From Gemmata massiliana (GTDB lineage Bacteria > Planctomycetota > Planctomycetia > Gemmatales > Gemmataceae), in NCBI GenBank assembly GCA_000531095.1, contig HG799464.1, forward strand, positions 186,817 to 250,816: a DNA stretch of 64,000 nucleotides. Direction: 5' to 3'. The notes below the pieces were generated by a model. The model did no database searches. It saw nothing but the letters and a program-made list of their open reading frames with translations, and was not told the DNA's origin. Positions 1 through 8,615 of this stretch are shown here, one piece after another. The position numbers and the translations under genes are program-made. The stretch's first letter is position 1, and each line of letters opens with the position of its first letter.

Positions 1-561
1 GAACTGCGCGACTGGCTGCGCCGGTTCCACGACGAACTGCACGTCACGAGCATCTTTGTCACGCACGACCAAGAAGAAGCGTTCGAGGTGGCCGATCGCG
101 TGGTGGTGCTGAACAAGGGGCGCGTCGAGCAAGAAGGCCGACCGATTGAGGTGTTTGAGCACCCCAAAAATGAGTTTGTAATCGATTTCCTCGGCAATGT
201 GAACAAACTGCCGGTGCGCGTTGAAGACGGGCGGGCGCTGTTGGGTGAAACGGGTACGGTCGAATTGCCCGCGAAGTTGTTTGGTGCGAACGAGAACGGC
301 CGGACCGATGCGTACATTCGACCGCACGAACTCGATATCTCGCGTAGTGCGGAGGGTGGAAACTGTCTCCTCGGTAAGATCGTTCACATCAATCCGGCTG
401 GTTCGGTCGTGAAGGTCCGGCTCTTGGCCGAAGACTTTGGCCTCATGATTAACGTGGACGTCACCCCGGATCGTTATCGTTCGCTTGCCCTGAAGCAGAA
501 CGAAAACGTGTACGTAACGCCGAAGTCTGCTCGAATCTTCGAGGCGGAATACACGATTTGA
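1..561 (+). CDS. cysA: Sulfate/thiosulfate ABC transporter ATP-binding protein CysA (5' partial)
   Basis: The frame is open from the first base and gives the last 186 residues of an ABC ATPase. The signature motif lies outside the window. The switch-histidine block [10 protein letters not shown] (His about residue 22) is followed by [18 protein letters not shown], typical of the CysA/PotA/MalK class and closest in wording to CysA. The remaining roughly 120 residues fit the C-terminal regulatory (TOBE-like) domain. CysA powers sulfate or thiosulfate import at the inner membrane with CysT, CysW and a binding protein, which would lie upstream. A strong hairpin terminator follows, so this is probably the last gene of its operon. 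A molybdate or generic CUT1-type ATPase is a less likely alternative. Confidence 0.85.
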   Translation, partial: ELRDWLRRFHDELHVTSIFVTHDQEEAFEVADRVVVLNKGRVEQEGRPIEVFEHPKNEFVIDFLGNVNKLPVRVEDGRALLGETGTVELPAKLFGANENGRTDAYIRPHELDISRSAEGGNCLLGKIVHINPAGSVVKVRLLAEDFGLMINVDVTPDRYRSLALKQNENVYVTPKSARIFEAEYTI

Positions 562-596
562 GCAGTAGGCATTGTCGGAATACTATCTCTGACTCG

Positions 597-634
597 ATGG
601 CTTGTGGTCGTAACCACAAGCCATTTTGCTTTTT
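597..634 (+). terminator. Rho-independent terminator after cysA
   Basis: A perfect 12-bp stem (597-608 with 613-624) with a 4-base loop is followed by the T-rich stretch TTTGCTTTTT. It lies 35 bases after the cysA stop codon. Confidence 0.85.
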
Positions 635-966
635 ACGGCTTCGTGAAATCAATTATCATATTTCGCACTTGTTAAGTGATTAATTCGCCGATACACTTCC
701 TTAGCCCGACTAAGATGCTTTGTGAAGTGATGATTCGGAGCGAACCCATGACAGAGGGACTACTCGACCGCTATTTCCGCCTCCTGTCCGGTCGGTTGCC
801 GGCTGCGGAATACGGTGTGATCGCGGACCCTGTGGACGACGCGGGCGAAACCGAAGTTATGGCTCCAATGGCTCCGGGTTGTCTTTGTTGATGCTCCGAT
901 GTTTGATCGTGTTCCGACCCACCGCCGCGCGATTCGCCCGATCGCGACTTCCTTCTCTGAAGTGCA
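635..966. other. No convincing gene between cysA terminator and lipoprotein gene
   Basis: This 330-bp stretch is AT-richer than its surroundings up to about 700. A short frame from ATG 748 to 891 (MTEGLLDRYF...) has no recognisable domain and no clear ribosome-binding site. It could be a truncated gene start, but I do not call it. Promoters for the lipoprotein/DUF1559 pair must lie here or just downstream. Confidence 0.4.
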
Positions 967-1410
967 ATGACACCTAGCTACACACACCGGCGCGCCCGCG
1001 TCGCCGTTTCGTTCGCCCTCTTCACGGTCTGCACCGCGCTCACCGGGTGCGGTCAGAAGGGGCCGGTTCTTTACCCCGTAACCGGGAAGGTCACGACGCC
1101 CGACGGGAAATCGCTCGAACACGCGACCGTGGTGTTCCACCCGGTCGATTCGTCCGATCCGAGCGCGGTAAAGCCGCGCGGGAAGGTGGGGGCGGACGGG
1201 TCGTTCACCCTGACCAGCCACACAGCCGGTGACGGCGCGGTGGCCGGTGAGTACCGCGTGACGGTCGAACTGTGGTTGAGCAGCGGGAAGGGCGACGATC
1301 CGCCGGTGAACCGCTTGTCCGACAAGTACGCGAAACCCGATTCGTCGGGCCTGAAGGCGACCGTGAACGCCGGCCCGACCGAACTCACTCCGTTTACTGT
1401 GAAACGCTGA
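967..1410 (+). CDS. Lipoprotein with transthyretin/carboxypeptidase-regulatory-like domain
   Basis: A 147-residue protein with an N-terminal signal segment ([19 protein letters not shown]) ending in the lipobox LTGC, so Cys28 is the likely lipidation site. The rest ([24 protein letters not shown]...[11 protein letters not shown]...GEYRVTVEL) has the alternating-strand pattern of the carboxypeptidase-regulatory/transthyretin-like fold. This fold is very common in Gemmata-type planctomycetes next to DUF1559 genes, and the DUF1559 gene here follows 49 bp downstream in the same direction. It is probably anchored in a membrane facing the periplasm. Substrate and precise role are unknown. Confidence 0.8.
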   Translation: MTPSYTHRRARVAVSFALFTVCTALTGCGQKGPVLYPVTGKVTTPDGKSLEHATVVFHPVDSSDPSAVKPRGKVGADGSFTLTSHTAGDGAVAGEYRVTVELWLSSGKGDDPPVNRLSDKYAKPDSSGLKATVNAGPTELTPFTVKR

Positions 1411-1459
1411 ACCTCCCAGCCACCCGACGAACTCTCTCCTACTCATTGAGGAACTGTCT

Positions 1460-2440
1460 GTGACGACCCGAATTCGCCCGCTGAACCACCGTGCGTTTAC
1501 TCTGATCGAGCTCCTGGTGGTAATCGCCATCATTGCGATCTTGATCGGGTTACTCCTCCCCGCGGTCCAAAAGGTTCGCGAAGCGGCTGCCCGCATGACG
1601 TGCAGCAACAACCTGAAGCAATTCGGCTTGGCGTTTCATAACTACCACGACCCCAACAACGGGTTACCGAGCAACATCCGCCCGGACGCGGTTAGCACGG
1701 TCCGCGTGCGCTGGGCGACGTACCTGCTCCCGTACATCGAGCAGGACAACCTCTACAAGCAGGTGAGCCTGACGACGAACTGGCACCTTCAGCCGGCCGT
1801 GTTCGGCACCAAATTGAAGACGTTCGAGTGCCCCTCGTCCCCGAACGGCCAGATCATCGACGGCGCGCCGGACACCTCGCCCGCGTGGACGAACATTGTC
1901 GCCAATGGTGACTACAGCGGGTTCTACGGCGTGTCCCCGGAACTGGAGACGCTCGGACTCATCACCACCGGGACGGGCAAGGTCGATAACGGGGCGATCT
2001 CGAAGACGACCAAGTTGAACTTCAGCGCTTTCAGCGACGGGCTGAGCAACACGCTGCACCTGACCGAAAGCGCGGGGCGCCCGAACGTTTACCGGAACGG
2101 AAAGCTGGTGATTTCTGCGAACGGCCTCAACCGCGTGAACGGGGGCGGTTGGTGCCGGCCGGCCTCGGAACTGAACATCCTGCGTGGGTCCGACGCCACG
2201 GGTACGACCTTCCCCGGCGCCAGTGCGATCAACGCGACCAACGGTGAAGCGCTCGGCAGCTACCCGCACCCGTTCTACAACACCGACGGCACCGGTCACG
2301 TTTACAGCTTCCACACCGGGGGCACGAACGCCCTGTTCGCCGACGGCTCGGTTCGCTTCATTCGCCAGTCGATCAACATTCGCACCCTGGCCGCGATGGT
2401 GACGCGGAACGGTGGCGAAACGCTCAGCGACAATAACTAA
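1460..2440 (+). CDS. DUF1559 domain-containing prepilin-like protein
   Basis: A 326-residue protein starting at GTG 1460, with GAGGA about 8 bases upstream. Residues 11-55 carry the type IV prepilin motif ([14 protein letters not shown], conserved Glu17 within it), then [11 protein letters not shown]...NNLKQ, the hallmark of DUF1559 (SBP_bac_10) proteins. The C-terminus has the usual [18 protein letters not shown] motif. These large planctomycete paralogue families are thought to be cleaved by a prepilin peptidase and to form pseudopilin-like surface structures, but the function is not established. A second member lies at 28332. The upstream lipoprotein gene is probably cotranscribed, and a bidirectional hairpin follows. 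Confidence 0.93.
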   Translation: MTTRIRPLNHRAFTLIELLVVIAIIAILIGLLLPAVQKVREAAARMTCSNNLKQFGLAFHNYHDPNNGLPSNIRPDAVSTVRVRWATYLLPYIEQDNLYKQVSLTTNWHLQPAVFGTKLKTFECPSSPNGQIIDGAPDTSPAWTNIVANGDYSGFYGVSPELETLGLITTGTGKVDNGAISKTTKLNFSAFSDGLSNTLHLTESAGRPNVYRNGKLVISANGLNRVNGGGWCRPASELNILRGSDATGTTFPGASAINATNGEALGSYPHPFYNTDGTGHVYSFHTGGTNALFADGSVRFIRQSINIRTLAAMVTRNGGETLSDNN

Positions 2441-2460
2441 TCTTTTGAGATCGCTGATTG

Positions 2461-2516
2461 CATCGGGTCGACGAGTTCGTGTACCGTTCCGTAGGCACGA
2501 ACTCGTTGACCCGATC
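2461..2516. terminator. Bidirectional hairpin between convergent genes
   Basis: An inverted repeat of about 20 bp (2461-2481 with 2496-2516, few mismatches) lies between the stop codons of the DUF1559 gene (+) and the glycosyltransferase gene (-). Its position suits a shared terminator. There is no long T run on either side. Confidence 0.55.
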
Positions 2517-2519
2517 GCT

Positions 2520-3862
2520 TTACTTGGTAACCACTTCGCGAATTGTTTCCCGCACGAGTTCCAGTTTGTCGCCCCACTGGAACTCGGTTCCGATCCTCGA
2601 CTGCCCGTTCTCGCCGAGTGCTCGTCGCAAGTTCGCGTCTGCGGTCAATCGGCCGAGGTGTTCTGCCAGTTCTAGCACATTTCCGCACGCAGCCTGAAGC
2701 CCGTCGACGTTGTGTCGAATCAGTTCGGCCGGTCCGCCTGCGCGGTAGACCAAGTTTGGTTTCCCGTTGGCCCACGCTTCGAGCAGTACCAGCCCGAACG
2801 AATCGCAGCGCGATGGCAGCGCGAAGCAATCAATCCCCGCGAAGAAGTCGCACTTCTGCTCATCGGTGAGCGTGCCGAGTCGCGTTACGCGATCCTTCGG
2901 CCCGAACGTGTTCCAGAATGCGCGGAAGTTCGGCATCTCCGGTCCCGCCAGCACGACCCGGAGTTGTTGACCTCGTGCCCATGCGATTTCCGCAGCGCGC
3001 AACAGATCGACGGTTCCTTTCTCAGCGCTGTTATTGGTCAAGTGGCCGACGACCATTTCGTTGGCCACACCCCAATTCGTTCGTGCGGCTTCGCGTCGTC
3101 CGCCGGTGCATTCGCGGGCATCCACGCCCAAACCTTGCAGTACCACTTTTCTCTCTTTGATGCCGAGGGACGCCGCGGCGTCGCCCTCGGCGCGCGTCTG
3201 CACGAACACGCGATCGGCTTGCTTCAGGAGCCAACGCAGGTGCGGTTTGGTGTACTGCTTGCGTGTGCGGTCGTGTGGGTCGGTCGGGTCGCCGAGGTGC
3301 AGGAACGGCGTGAGCAGGAACGGCACCCCGCGACGCCGGGCGAGCTTCAACCCGCACGCGATCGGAAACGAATACGGGAACGCGGTCGCGTGGACCGCGT
3401 CGAGCGGACCGTCGTAGCGTGCGGCGTCACGCCACATGGCGAGGGAAATCGGGTTGCACGGCGTCGTGAAACACTGCCAATGCCGAAATGGGAGCAGTGA
3501 GAGTGCTTTGAGGACGTACCGGCGTGCGGGGAAGTGCAGGGGAGGGGAGCGGTGAATACCTACCCCCCCATCCCCCCGGGAAGAACCTACCCCCCCGGCC
3601 CCCTCCCTAAAGGGAAGGGAGAGACCGAATCTTCACATTCGATGGGCCTGTGTTCTGTCCCAGAGGCATCGTGTGCCAACTCCCCCTTCCCTTTAGGGAG
3701 GGGGGCCGGTCGTCCCCACATCTCGCTCAGCTCGGTGGCGCTACTCGTCCACACGCTTATGGTGTCGCCGCACGCGGCCAGATACTCGCAGAGGCGGGCC
3801 GTGTACGCTTCCGAACCGCCCAGGGCCGGGGGGTACCGCTGGACGAATTGCGCGACGTGCAT
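2520..3862 (-). pseudogene. Group 4/GT-B glycosyltransferase interrupted by a palindromic repeat
   Basis: Two pieces of one glycosyltransferase lie in different frames. The N-terminal piece (start ATG 3862, MHVAQFVQRYPPALGGSE...WTSSATELSEMW, to about 3712) has the donor-side GG motif of GT4 enzymes. The C-terminal piece (about 3560 down to 2520, starting around FPARRYVLKALSL) carries the GT-B C-domain: GHLTNNSAEKGTVDLL, then SRCDSFGLVLLEAWANGKP with the usual E-x7-E region. Between them lies a palindromic repeat of about 150 bp. The N-terminal frame stops inside it at 3587, and the C-terminal frame has an in-frame stop at 3633-3635. The gene is divergent from the aminotransferase at 3960. The insertion looks inactivating unless homopolymer errors in the C/G runs hide an in-frame fusion. 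Confidence 0.8.
3561..3712. repeat. MITE-like palindromic repeat (family A, copy 1) inside the glycosyltransferase gene
   Basis: Inverted arms at about 3597-3620 and 3681-3709 share the core CCCTCCCTAAAGGGAAGGG. The arms enclose about 60 bp of unrelated sequence and are flanked on the left by C-rich CCTACCCCCC motifs. A second copy with closely similar arms is at 20311-20451. No coding capacity is visible. It resembles a miniature inverted-repeat element. Confidence 0.75.
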
Positions 3863-3959
3863 TCCACGTTCCGAAGGGATGGGGGATTCCAGCGCCACGC
3901 GAATCCGGTACGATGGAACTTCGAGGTCCACTCCCACTCGTTTCAGGACTGAACGCGAC

Positions 3960-5156
3960 ATGATCCGTATTTCGCAGTTGGCTAATTCCGTGAAGCCGTC
4001 CGCCACAATAGCCGCGGGCACGAAGGCCCGTCAACTGAAGGCGGCCGGCGTGAAGGTGTTCGACTTCAGCCTCGGCGAACCGGACTTTGACACCCCTAAA
4101 CACATCTGTGCCGCGGCCGAACAAGCTGCGGCCGGGGGCCAAACGCACTACACCCCCACTGCCGGCACCGCGGAAGTGAAGGCGGCCATCGCGAAGTGGT
4201 ACACGACGTTCCACGGACTCGATTGCGGCCCGGAAAACGTGATCGTGTCCAACGGGGCGAAGCACTCGCTCCACAACGCGCTCGCCGCGACCGTCGGCCC
4301 CGGCGACGAGGTCATTATTCCGACCCCGTATTGGGTGAGCTATTCCGACCTCGTGAGCATGACCGGCGCCACGCCGGTGCTGGTGACGACAACGCCCGAG
4401 AGCGGGTTTAAGATGACCCCGGCGCAGCTCCGCGCCGCGATCACCCCGCGCACGCGCATGCTCATGCTGAACTCGCCGTGCAACCCGACTGGCACGGTCT
4501 ACACGCGCGCCGAACTCGAAGCCATCGTGGACGCGCTTGATGGCACGGATGCTGCTATCCTCAGCGACGAGATCTACGAACAGCTTACCTACGGTGCTGC
4601 GAAGCCCACCTGTATCGCGACGCTCCGCCCGTGGTTGAAGGACCGCACCATCACCGTGAGCGGCGCGAGCAAGAGCTACGCGATGACGGGCTGGCGCATG
4701 GGCTGGGCTGTGGCGCCCGCGGCCGTCGTGAAAGCGATGGACACGATCCAGAGTCAGGAAACGAGTTGCCCGTCGAGTGTGAGTCAAGCCGCGCTTGTGG
4801 CCGCGCTCGCCGGGCCGCAGGAGTGCGTCGCGGAGATGCGGAAGGAGTTCGCCGGGCGTCGGGAACTGACGCTCGGGCTACTCGGCCAGATTCCGGGCGT
4901 GAAGTTGCCCGCACCGGAAGGTGCGTTCTACGCTTTCTTCGACGTGTCCGCGTACTTCGGCAAGACGTTCGGAACTACGCAGGTCACGGACTCGCTCACG
5001 TTCTGTAACGCGCTGCTGGAGCAAGCGCACGTGAACTTGGTGCCGGGCGTCGCGTTCGGAGCGGAGGGGTTCGTGCGGATGTCGTTCGCGACCAACCGCG
5101 CGACGATCGAAGCCGGTCTCGCCAAACTGAAGGAATGGCTCTCAACCGCGAAGTAA
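3960..5156 (+). CDS. aspC: Pyridoxal-phosphate aminotransferase, aspartate aminotransferase-like (class I)
   Basis: A 398-residue protein. ATG 3960 is chosen because MIRISQLANSVKPSATIAAGTKARQL matches the usual start of prokaryotic Ib-type aspartate aminotransferases; the frame is open further upstream but only through the repeat. Motifs: FSLGEPDFDTP, VSNGAKHSLHN, NSPCNPTG, SDEIYEQLTY and SGASKSYAMTGWRMGW with the PLP-binding Lys238. It is expected to transfer the amino group of aspartate to 2-oxoglutarate; some family members also act on aromatic amino acids or prephenate. It is cytoplasmic. An ornithine-cyclodeaminase homologue follows 126 bp downstream in the same direction. Confidence 0.9.
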   Translation: MIRISQLANSVKPSATIAAGTKARQLKAAGVKVFDFSLGEPDFDTPKHICAAAEQAAAGGQTHYTPTAGTAEVKAAIAKWYTTFHGLDCGPENVIVSNGAKHSLHNALAATVGPGDEVIIPTPYWVSYSDLVSMTGATPVLVTTTPESGFKMTPAQLRAAITPRTRMLMLNSPCNPTGTVYTRAELEAIVDALDGTDAAILSDEIYEQLTYGAAKPTCIATLRPWLKDRTITVSGASKSYAMTGWRMGWAVAPAAVVKAMDTIQSQETSCPSSVSQAALVAALAGPQECVAEMRKEFAGRRELTLGLLGQIPGVKLPAPEGAFYAFFDVSAYFGKTFGTTQVTDSLTFCNALLEQAHVNLVPGVAFGAEGFVRMSFATNRATIEAGLAKLKEWLSTAK

Positions 5157-5162
5157 ATGCGA

Positions 5163-5266
5163 CGCGAAGCACGAAATCCGAAGTAAGACTTGTTGGTACG
5201 GACACGTTGAGCGAACGGTGGGATCGAGTTTCTTTCGGGTTTCGTACTTTGTATTTCGACCTTCCC
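5163..5266. repeat. Imperfect inverted repeat between aminotransferase and cyclodeaminase genes
   Basis: The left part (AAGCACGAAATCCGAAGTA) resembles the reverse complement of the right part (TTTCGGGTTTCGTACTTTG), so the spacer could fold into a long imperfect hairpin. Its role is unknown. Confidence 0.45.
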
Positions 5267-5282
5267 CCCAAAGGGGGCTGCC

Positions 5283-6233
5283 ATGCTGTACCTGACCGAA
5301 GCCGATGTCGCGCGCGTGCTCACAATGGACCTCGCGCTCGACGCGGTATCCGCCGCGTTCCGCAAACTCGCGCTCGAAGAAGCTGTTAATAACCCGCGTC
5401 AGCGGTGCCAGACCGACCACGTGATGCTCCACGTGTTGCCGGCTGCTGCGAAGACGCTCGGGGCACTCGGTTTTAAGGCTTACACCACATCGAAGGCCGG
5501 GGCGCAGTTCCACGTTACGCTGTTCGATCCGAAGCAGGGCGGCATTGCGGCGATTATCGAAGCCGACGTGCTCGGTCAGTACCGCACTGGTGCCGCGAGC
5601 GGGGTCGCGACGAAGAAACTCGCCCGCGCCGATGCCAGCACCGTTGGGTTGTTCGGTACGGGAAAACAAGCGCGCACACAATTGCTCGCGGTGTGCAAAG
5701 TGCGCCCCATCAAGAAGGCTTTCGTATACGGTCGTGATGCCGAACGCCGAAAGACGTTTAGCGCCCAACTCGAAAAGGAAACAGGGGTCGAAGTTATTCC
5801 TGTTGAGAAGCCGGAAGAGGCAGCGAAGGGGTTGGACGTCGTTATTACCGCGACCGCGTCGCGCGAGCCGGTGTTGTTCGGCGAGTGGGTGAGCGAGGGC
5901 CAGCACCTGAACGTGATCGGCTCGAACATGAACACCAAGACCGAAACTGACGTCGAGGTGTTCCGCCGCACGCGAGTGGTGACAGTCGACAGCAAAGACC
6001 AGGCGAAGATGGAGGCCGGCGATTTCGTTGAGCCGCTGAAGGTCGGTGCGCTCCAGTGGGGCAGCGTCTTGGAACTCGCTCCCATGCTCGTCGGGCGTTA
6101 TCCGGGGCGCGAATCTTCTCAAGACGTAACGCTGTTCAAATCGTTAGGGCTAGGCATCGAGGATATCGCTCTGGCCGTGAAAGTCGTCGAATTGGCGAAG
6201 CAACAAGGCTTAGGTAAACAACTGCTCGTGTAG
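5283..6233 (+). CDS. Ornithine cyclodeaminase / mu-crystallin family protein
   Basis: A 316-residue protein, the usual length for this family of NAD(P)-dependent enzymes. The N-terminal half (MLYLTEADVARVLTM...AVSAAFRKLA) and the dinucleotide-binding segment (STVGLFGTGKQARTQLLAV) match, as do the later ATASREPVLFGEWVSEGQHLNVIGSN and SLGLGIEDIALAVKVVE motifs. Family members include ornithine cyclodeaminase, alanine dehydrogenase (archaeal type), ketimine reductase and lysine cyclodeaminase, and the substrate cannot be assigned from sequence alone. It is a cytoplasmic amino-acid enzyme, consistent with the aminotransferase upstream. Confidence 0.85.
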   Translation: MLYLTEADVARVLTMDLALDAVSAAFRKLALEEAVNNPRQRCQTDHVMLHVLPAAAKTLGALGFKAYTTSKAGAQFHVTLFDPKQGGIAAIIEADVLGQYRTGAASGVATKKLARADASTVGLFGTGKQARTQLLAVCKVRPIKKAFVYGRDAERRKTFSAQLEKETGVEVIPVEKPEEAAKGLDVVITATASREPVLFGEWVSEGQHLNVIGSNMNTKTETDVEVFRRTRVVTVDSKDQAKMEAGDFVEPLKVGALQWGSVLELAPMLVGRYPGRESSQDVTLFKSLGLGIEDIALAVKVVELAKQQGLGKQLLV

Positions 6234-6288
6234 GCCGGATGTGGTCAAATACCCGCCGGCCGCAGGCTCGGTTCAACCCATTGCGATT

Positions 6289-6313
6289 GCAGCCCTCGTG
6301 TCGCGAGGGCTGC
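6289..6313. terminator. Hairpin between convergent genes
   Basis: A perfect 10-bp stem (6289-6298 with 6304-6313) with a 5-base loop lies between the cyclodeaminase gene (+) and the lipoprotein gene (-). It sits within a larger region where GGCCGGATGTGG near 6233 is mirrored by CCGGCCACATCC near 6313. It probably ends transcription in both directions, although no T run is present. Confidence 0.5.
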
Positions 6314-6344
6314 CGGCCACATCCCGAAAGCCATTCGGCCGACG

Positions 6345-7688
6345 TTACTTCCTCGTACCGTTGGTGCTGAGGCGCCCGACCAGTTTGGCGTCCGGGAAGT
6401 TACCCATCACGTAGGTATTGCGCCCGTCGCTGACCTGAACGCGGATCGTTTCGGCCGGCCCCATTGCGGTTCCGTTCTTGCCCTGTGGTTGAAGGGCAAT
6501 GTTGTGTTCGCCCGCGGGCAGTTCGAGTCGCAGCACCTGAATCTTATCTGGCAGCAATCCCCAGCACCGCGTGTCCGCGGATTCCGTCGCCTCCCACGCC
6601 ACACCGACCACGTTCAGGGCTAGGCTTGAGATCTGTGTTTGGTCGGAGCCGACCAATTCCTTTGCGCCGTAGGTCACGCCCTTCTTCACGACCCGACGTA
6701 CCACGGCCCGTGCGAGTGTTTCGGGCATCAGCGCTTCGCACTGCTCCGTGGCCATTTGGCCAATATCGGTGATCGTTTCGGTCCGCCCTGCGGCTTTGCC
6801 GTCGGCGCTCACGGTGACGCTCGCGATCTGGTTGATCGGCCGCACCACGCGCGGGATCTTGATTGGGGCGATCGTAGGCGGGAGCGATTGCTTCCCGGTC
6901 GCTGTGAGGATACGGTCCGCGATCAACAGAGCCACGGTACTGGCAATCTCGGACCGTTCTTCTTTGTACGGCCCGCGCCCGACCAGAGTGAAGACGTAAA
7001 CCACACCGTTTCCCCGCTGCGAGTGGTGGCCGCTTTTAGCGCGGTCGAGGTCTTGTTTGATCGGTGTGAAGTCGGGCTGCCACTTCGCGACCTGCTCCAG
7101 CGACCGCGTCACGTCGTCGTAGTTCGTGTGCGTTTCCTCGCGTAGCGCGGCGTGCAGGTAGGCTCCGGACGGCACGAACTTGTAGTTCGCCTTGAGGTTC
7201 TTCCCCTCGTTATCGGTGCTCTTCGATTTCTCGATAATTTGCTGCTGTTTCTGGTTCACCTGGAGCGCGTAGGCGGTCGCGTCGGATCCGTCACCGAGAA
7301 GGTTACTGAGCGCCAGCATGACGCGGATCATGACCTTTTCGTAGTCCTCGCCCGCGTAGGCGAGTTGTTGGTCGTCGGTGAGCATGGAAAACACGCCTTC
7401 GGCGAGGTCTTTGCCTTCCTTCGCCTCGAAGCGGTCGCGAATCTCGCGCAGAGTAGTCTCGGCCTCGCGCGGGTTGCCCTCGGAGAGCAGCACCATCGCG
7501 CGGTCGAGCTTCAGTACGTCGGCCTCGCGGCTGTTCTTCGTGATCGCCGTATCGATCTTCGTTTTGGCCGCGGAAACGTTGCCGGTGTTGTAGGCGGAGC
7601 GGATGTCCTGCAATCGGTCCGCGTGGGTCGTACACCCGCTCCCGAACAGGAGCGTCGTCGTGAGTGCGAGCGCAAACAGCCTGGGCAT
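6345..7688 (-). CDS. COG3014-like lipoprotein with TPR-type N-terminal half
   Basis: A 447-residue protein with a signal segment (MPRLFALALTTTLLFGSGC) whose lipobox places Cys19 as the lipidated residue. Residues about 25-110 form helical TPR-like repeats (ADRLQDIRSAYNTGNVSAA...LSEGNPREAETTLREI). The segment AYAGEDYEKVMIRVMLALSNLL is characteristic of the uncharacterised COG3014 family. The C-terminal third looks like a beta-rich periplasmic domain (LRLELPAGEHNIALQP...VQVSDGRNTYVMGNF). In other bacteria COG3014 genes often neighbour LpoB- and LPP20-like lipoprotein genes, and the next gene on this strand is LpoB-like. It may belong to an envelope/peptidoglycan-associated lipoprotein set. The molecular function is unknown. 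Confidence 0.75.
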   Translation of the reverse strand: MPRLFALALTTTLLFGSGCTTHADRLQDIRSAYNTGNVSAAKTKIDTAITKNSREADVLKLDRAMVLLSEGNPREAETTLREIRDRFEAKEGKDLAEGVFSMLTDDQQLAYAGEDYEKVMIRVMLALSNLLGDGSDATAYALQVNQKQQQIIEKSKSTDNEGKNLKANYKFVPSGAYLHAALREETHTNYDDVTRSLEQVAKWQPDFTPIKQDLDRAKSGHHSQRGNGVVYVFTLVGRGPYKEERSEIASTVALLIADRILTATGKQSLPPTIAPIKIPRVVRPINQIASVTVSADGKAAGRTETITDIGQMATEQCEALMPETLARAVVRRVVKKGVTYGAKELVGSDQTQISSLALNVVGVAWEATESADTRCWGLLPDKIQVLRLELPAGEHNIALQPQGKNGTAMGPAETIRVQVSDGRNTYVMGNFPDAKLVGRLSTNGTRK

Positions 7689-7735
7689 CGGACTCTCCGG
7701 TGAACCTACACATGCGAACGCCGCGAACTGGGCCG

Positions 7736-8386
7736 TTAGCGCAGTCCGTGGCTCTTGCGGTATCCCTTGCGGATCGATGCCGATTCCTTGTCCGGTGTTC
7801 CAGTTTGGATGTTCACGAGCTCGAGCGTGAGCATGTAGTCTTTTTGCGTGTTGTCGCTGGTGGAGCGGGTCGTCCCGGACGTGACGGTCGCAAACAGCAG
7901 GTAATCAAACGGAGCACCTGCCGATTCCATAACCGCGAGAAACTGGCGCTGTTTCGCAGGTAGGAACAGCTCATCCGGCCGGAGGCGAGCTTCACGCAGA
8001 CCCGCTTCCGTAAACTTGCGGCTGACCTGCGAGAAGGTTTGCGATGTGCTGATGCGCGTGTCGATGGTTTCGATGATCTGTTCTTTGAAATCGCCGATTT
8101 CTTCGGACGACTTGTTTTCCAGGCCCACGAAGCAAATCCGCTTCGGTGTGGGTACTGGCGCAGAAACGGGCTGAAGCCCGGCGCCTTGGCGCGCGAGTAG
8201 TTTTCCGAGGGCTTCGTCGATGAGCGGTTTGTACGTTTCGGCCCCGGCCGCGGTGTTGCCGACGAGGTCTTTCTTGTTGTCCTTCATCACTTCGCCGACT
8301 TGCTGCCCGCGGCACCCCAACAGGGCGCTAGCAGAAAAGCCCGCAAGCGACGTTCCGGCCAATCCGAAAAAGCGACGACGGTCCAT
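7736..8386 (-). CDS. LpoB-like lipoprotein (penicillin-binding-protein activator family) with Tat-type signal
   Basis: A 216-residue protein. Start ATG 8386 follows a good GGGGAGAGG site and begins MDRRRFFGLAGTSLAGFSASALLGC, a twin-arginine-like signal ending in lipobox LLGC (Cys25). The body (RICFVGLENKSSEEIGDFKEQIIETIDTRISTSQTF...FDYLLFATVTSGTT...YMLTLELVNIQTG) follows the LpoB/COG3417 pattern of a small alpha/beta domain. LpoB activates PBP1b in Enterobacteria, and whether that applies in planctomycetes is unproven. It lies 47 bp upstream of the COG3014-like gene and is probably cotranscribed with it. The twin arginine would imply folding before export. Confidence 0.7.
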   Translation of the reverse strand: MDRRRFFGLAGTSLAGFSASALLGCRGQQVGEVMKDNKKDLVGNTAAGAETYKPLIDEALGKLLARQGAGLQPVSAPVPTPKRICFVGLENKSSEEIGDFKEQIIETIDTRISTSQTFSQVSRKFTEAGLREARLRPDELFLPAKQRQFLAVMESAGAPFDYLLFATVTSGTTRSTSDNTQKDYMLTLELVNIQTGTPDKESASIRKGYRKSHGLR

Positions 8387-8615
8387 GACCTCTCCCCGGT
8401 CGTGTGCGGGCGCGGACCCACGATTTGTCTCGCGGGTCCGTGTCTCAAACGGTGAATTGGCGCGGCAATAGCAGAAGGGTTTTAATCGAGCAAGCCTGAA
8501 CAAAAATTGGACAGGCACGAGAATGCGAGCAAATGGAAGTGCTCACCACGAAATTGGGTTACCATGCCTCGGAGCCTCGAGAGGCACACCTCAAGAAGAT
8601 CACAATCAACTGCAA

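Noticed and set aside
52..87. The first gene beginning at ATG 88
   Set aside because: The switch-histidine motif lies before that ATG, so the reading frame simply enters from outside the window.
676..891. A 71-codon frame before the lipoprotein gene
   Set aside because: No recognised domain; the ending MAPMAPGCLC looks accidental. It could be a gene remnant but cannot be supported.
760..1611. A 283-codon frame on the minus strand upstream of and across the first DUF1559 gene
   Set aside because: Similar frames appear antisense to both DUF1559 genes because the prepilin motif is conserved, so it is a mirror of those codons.
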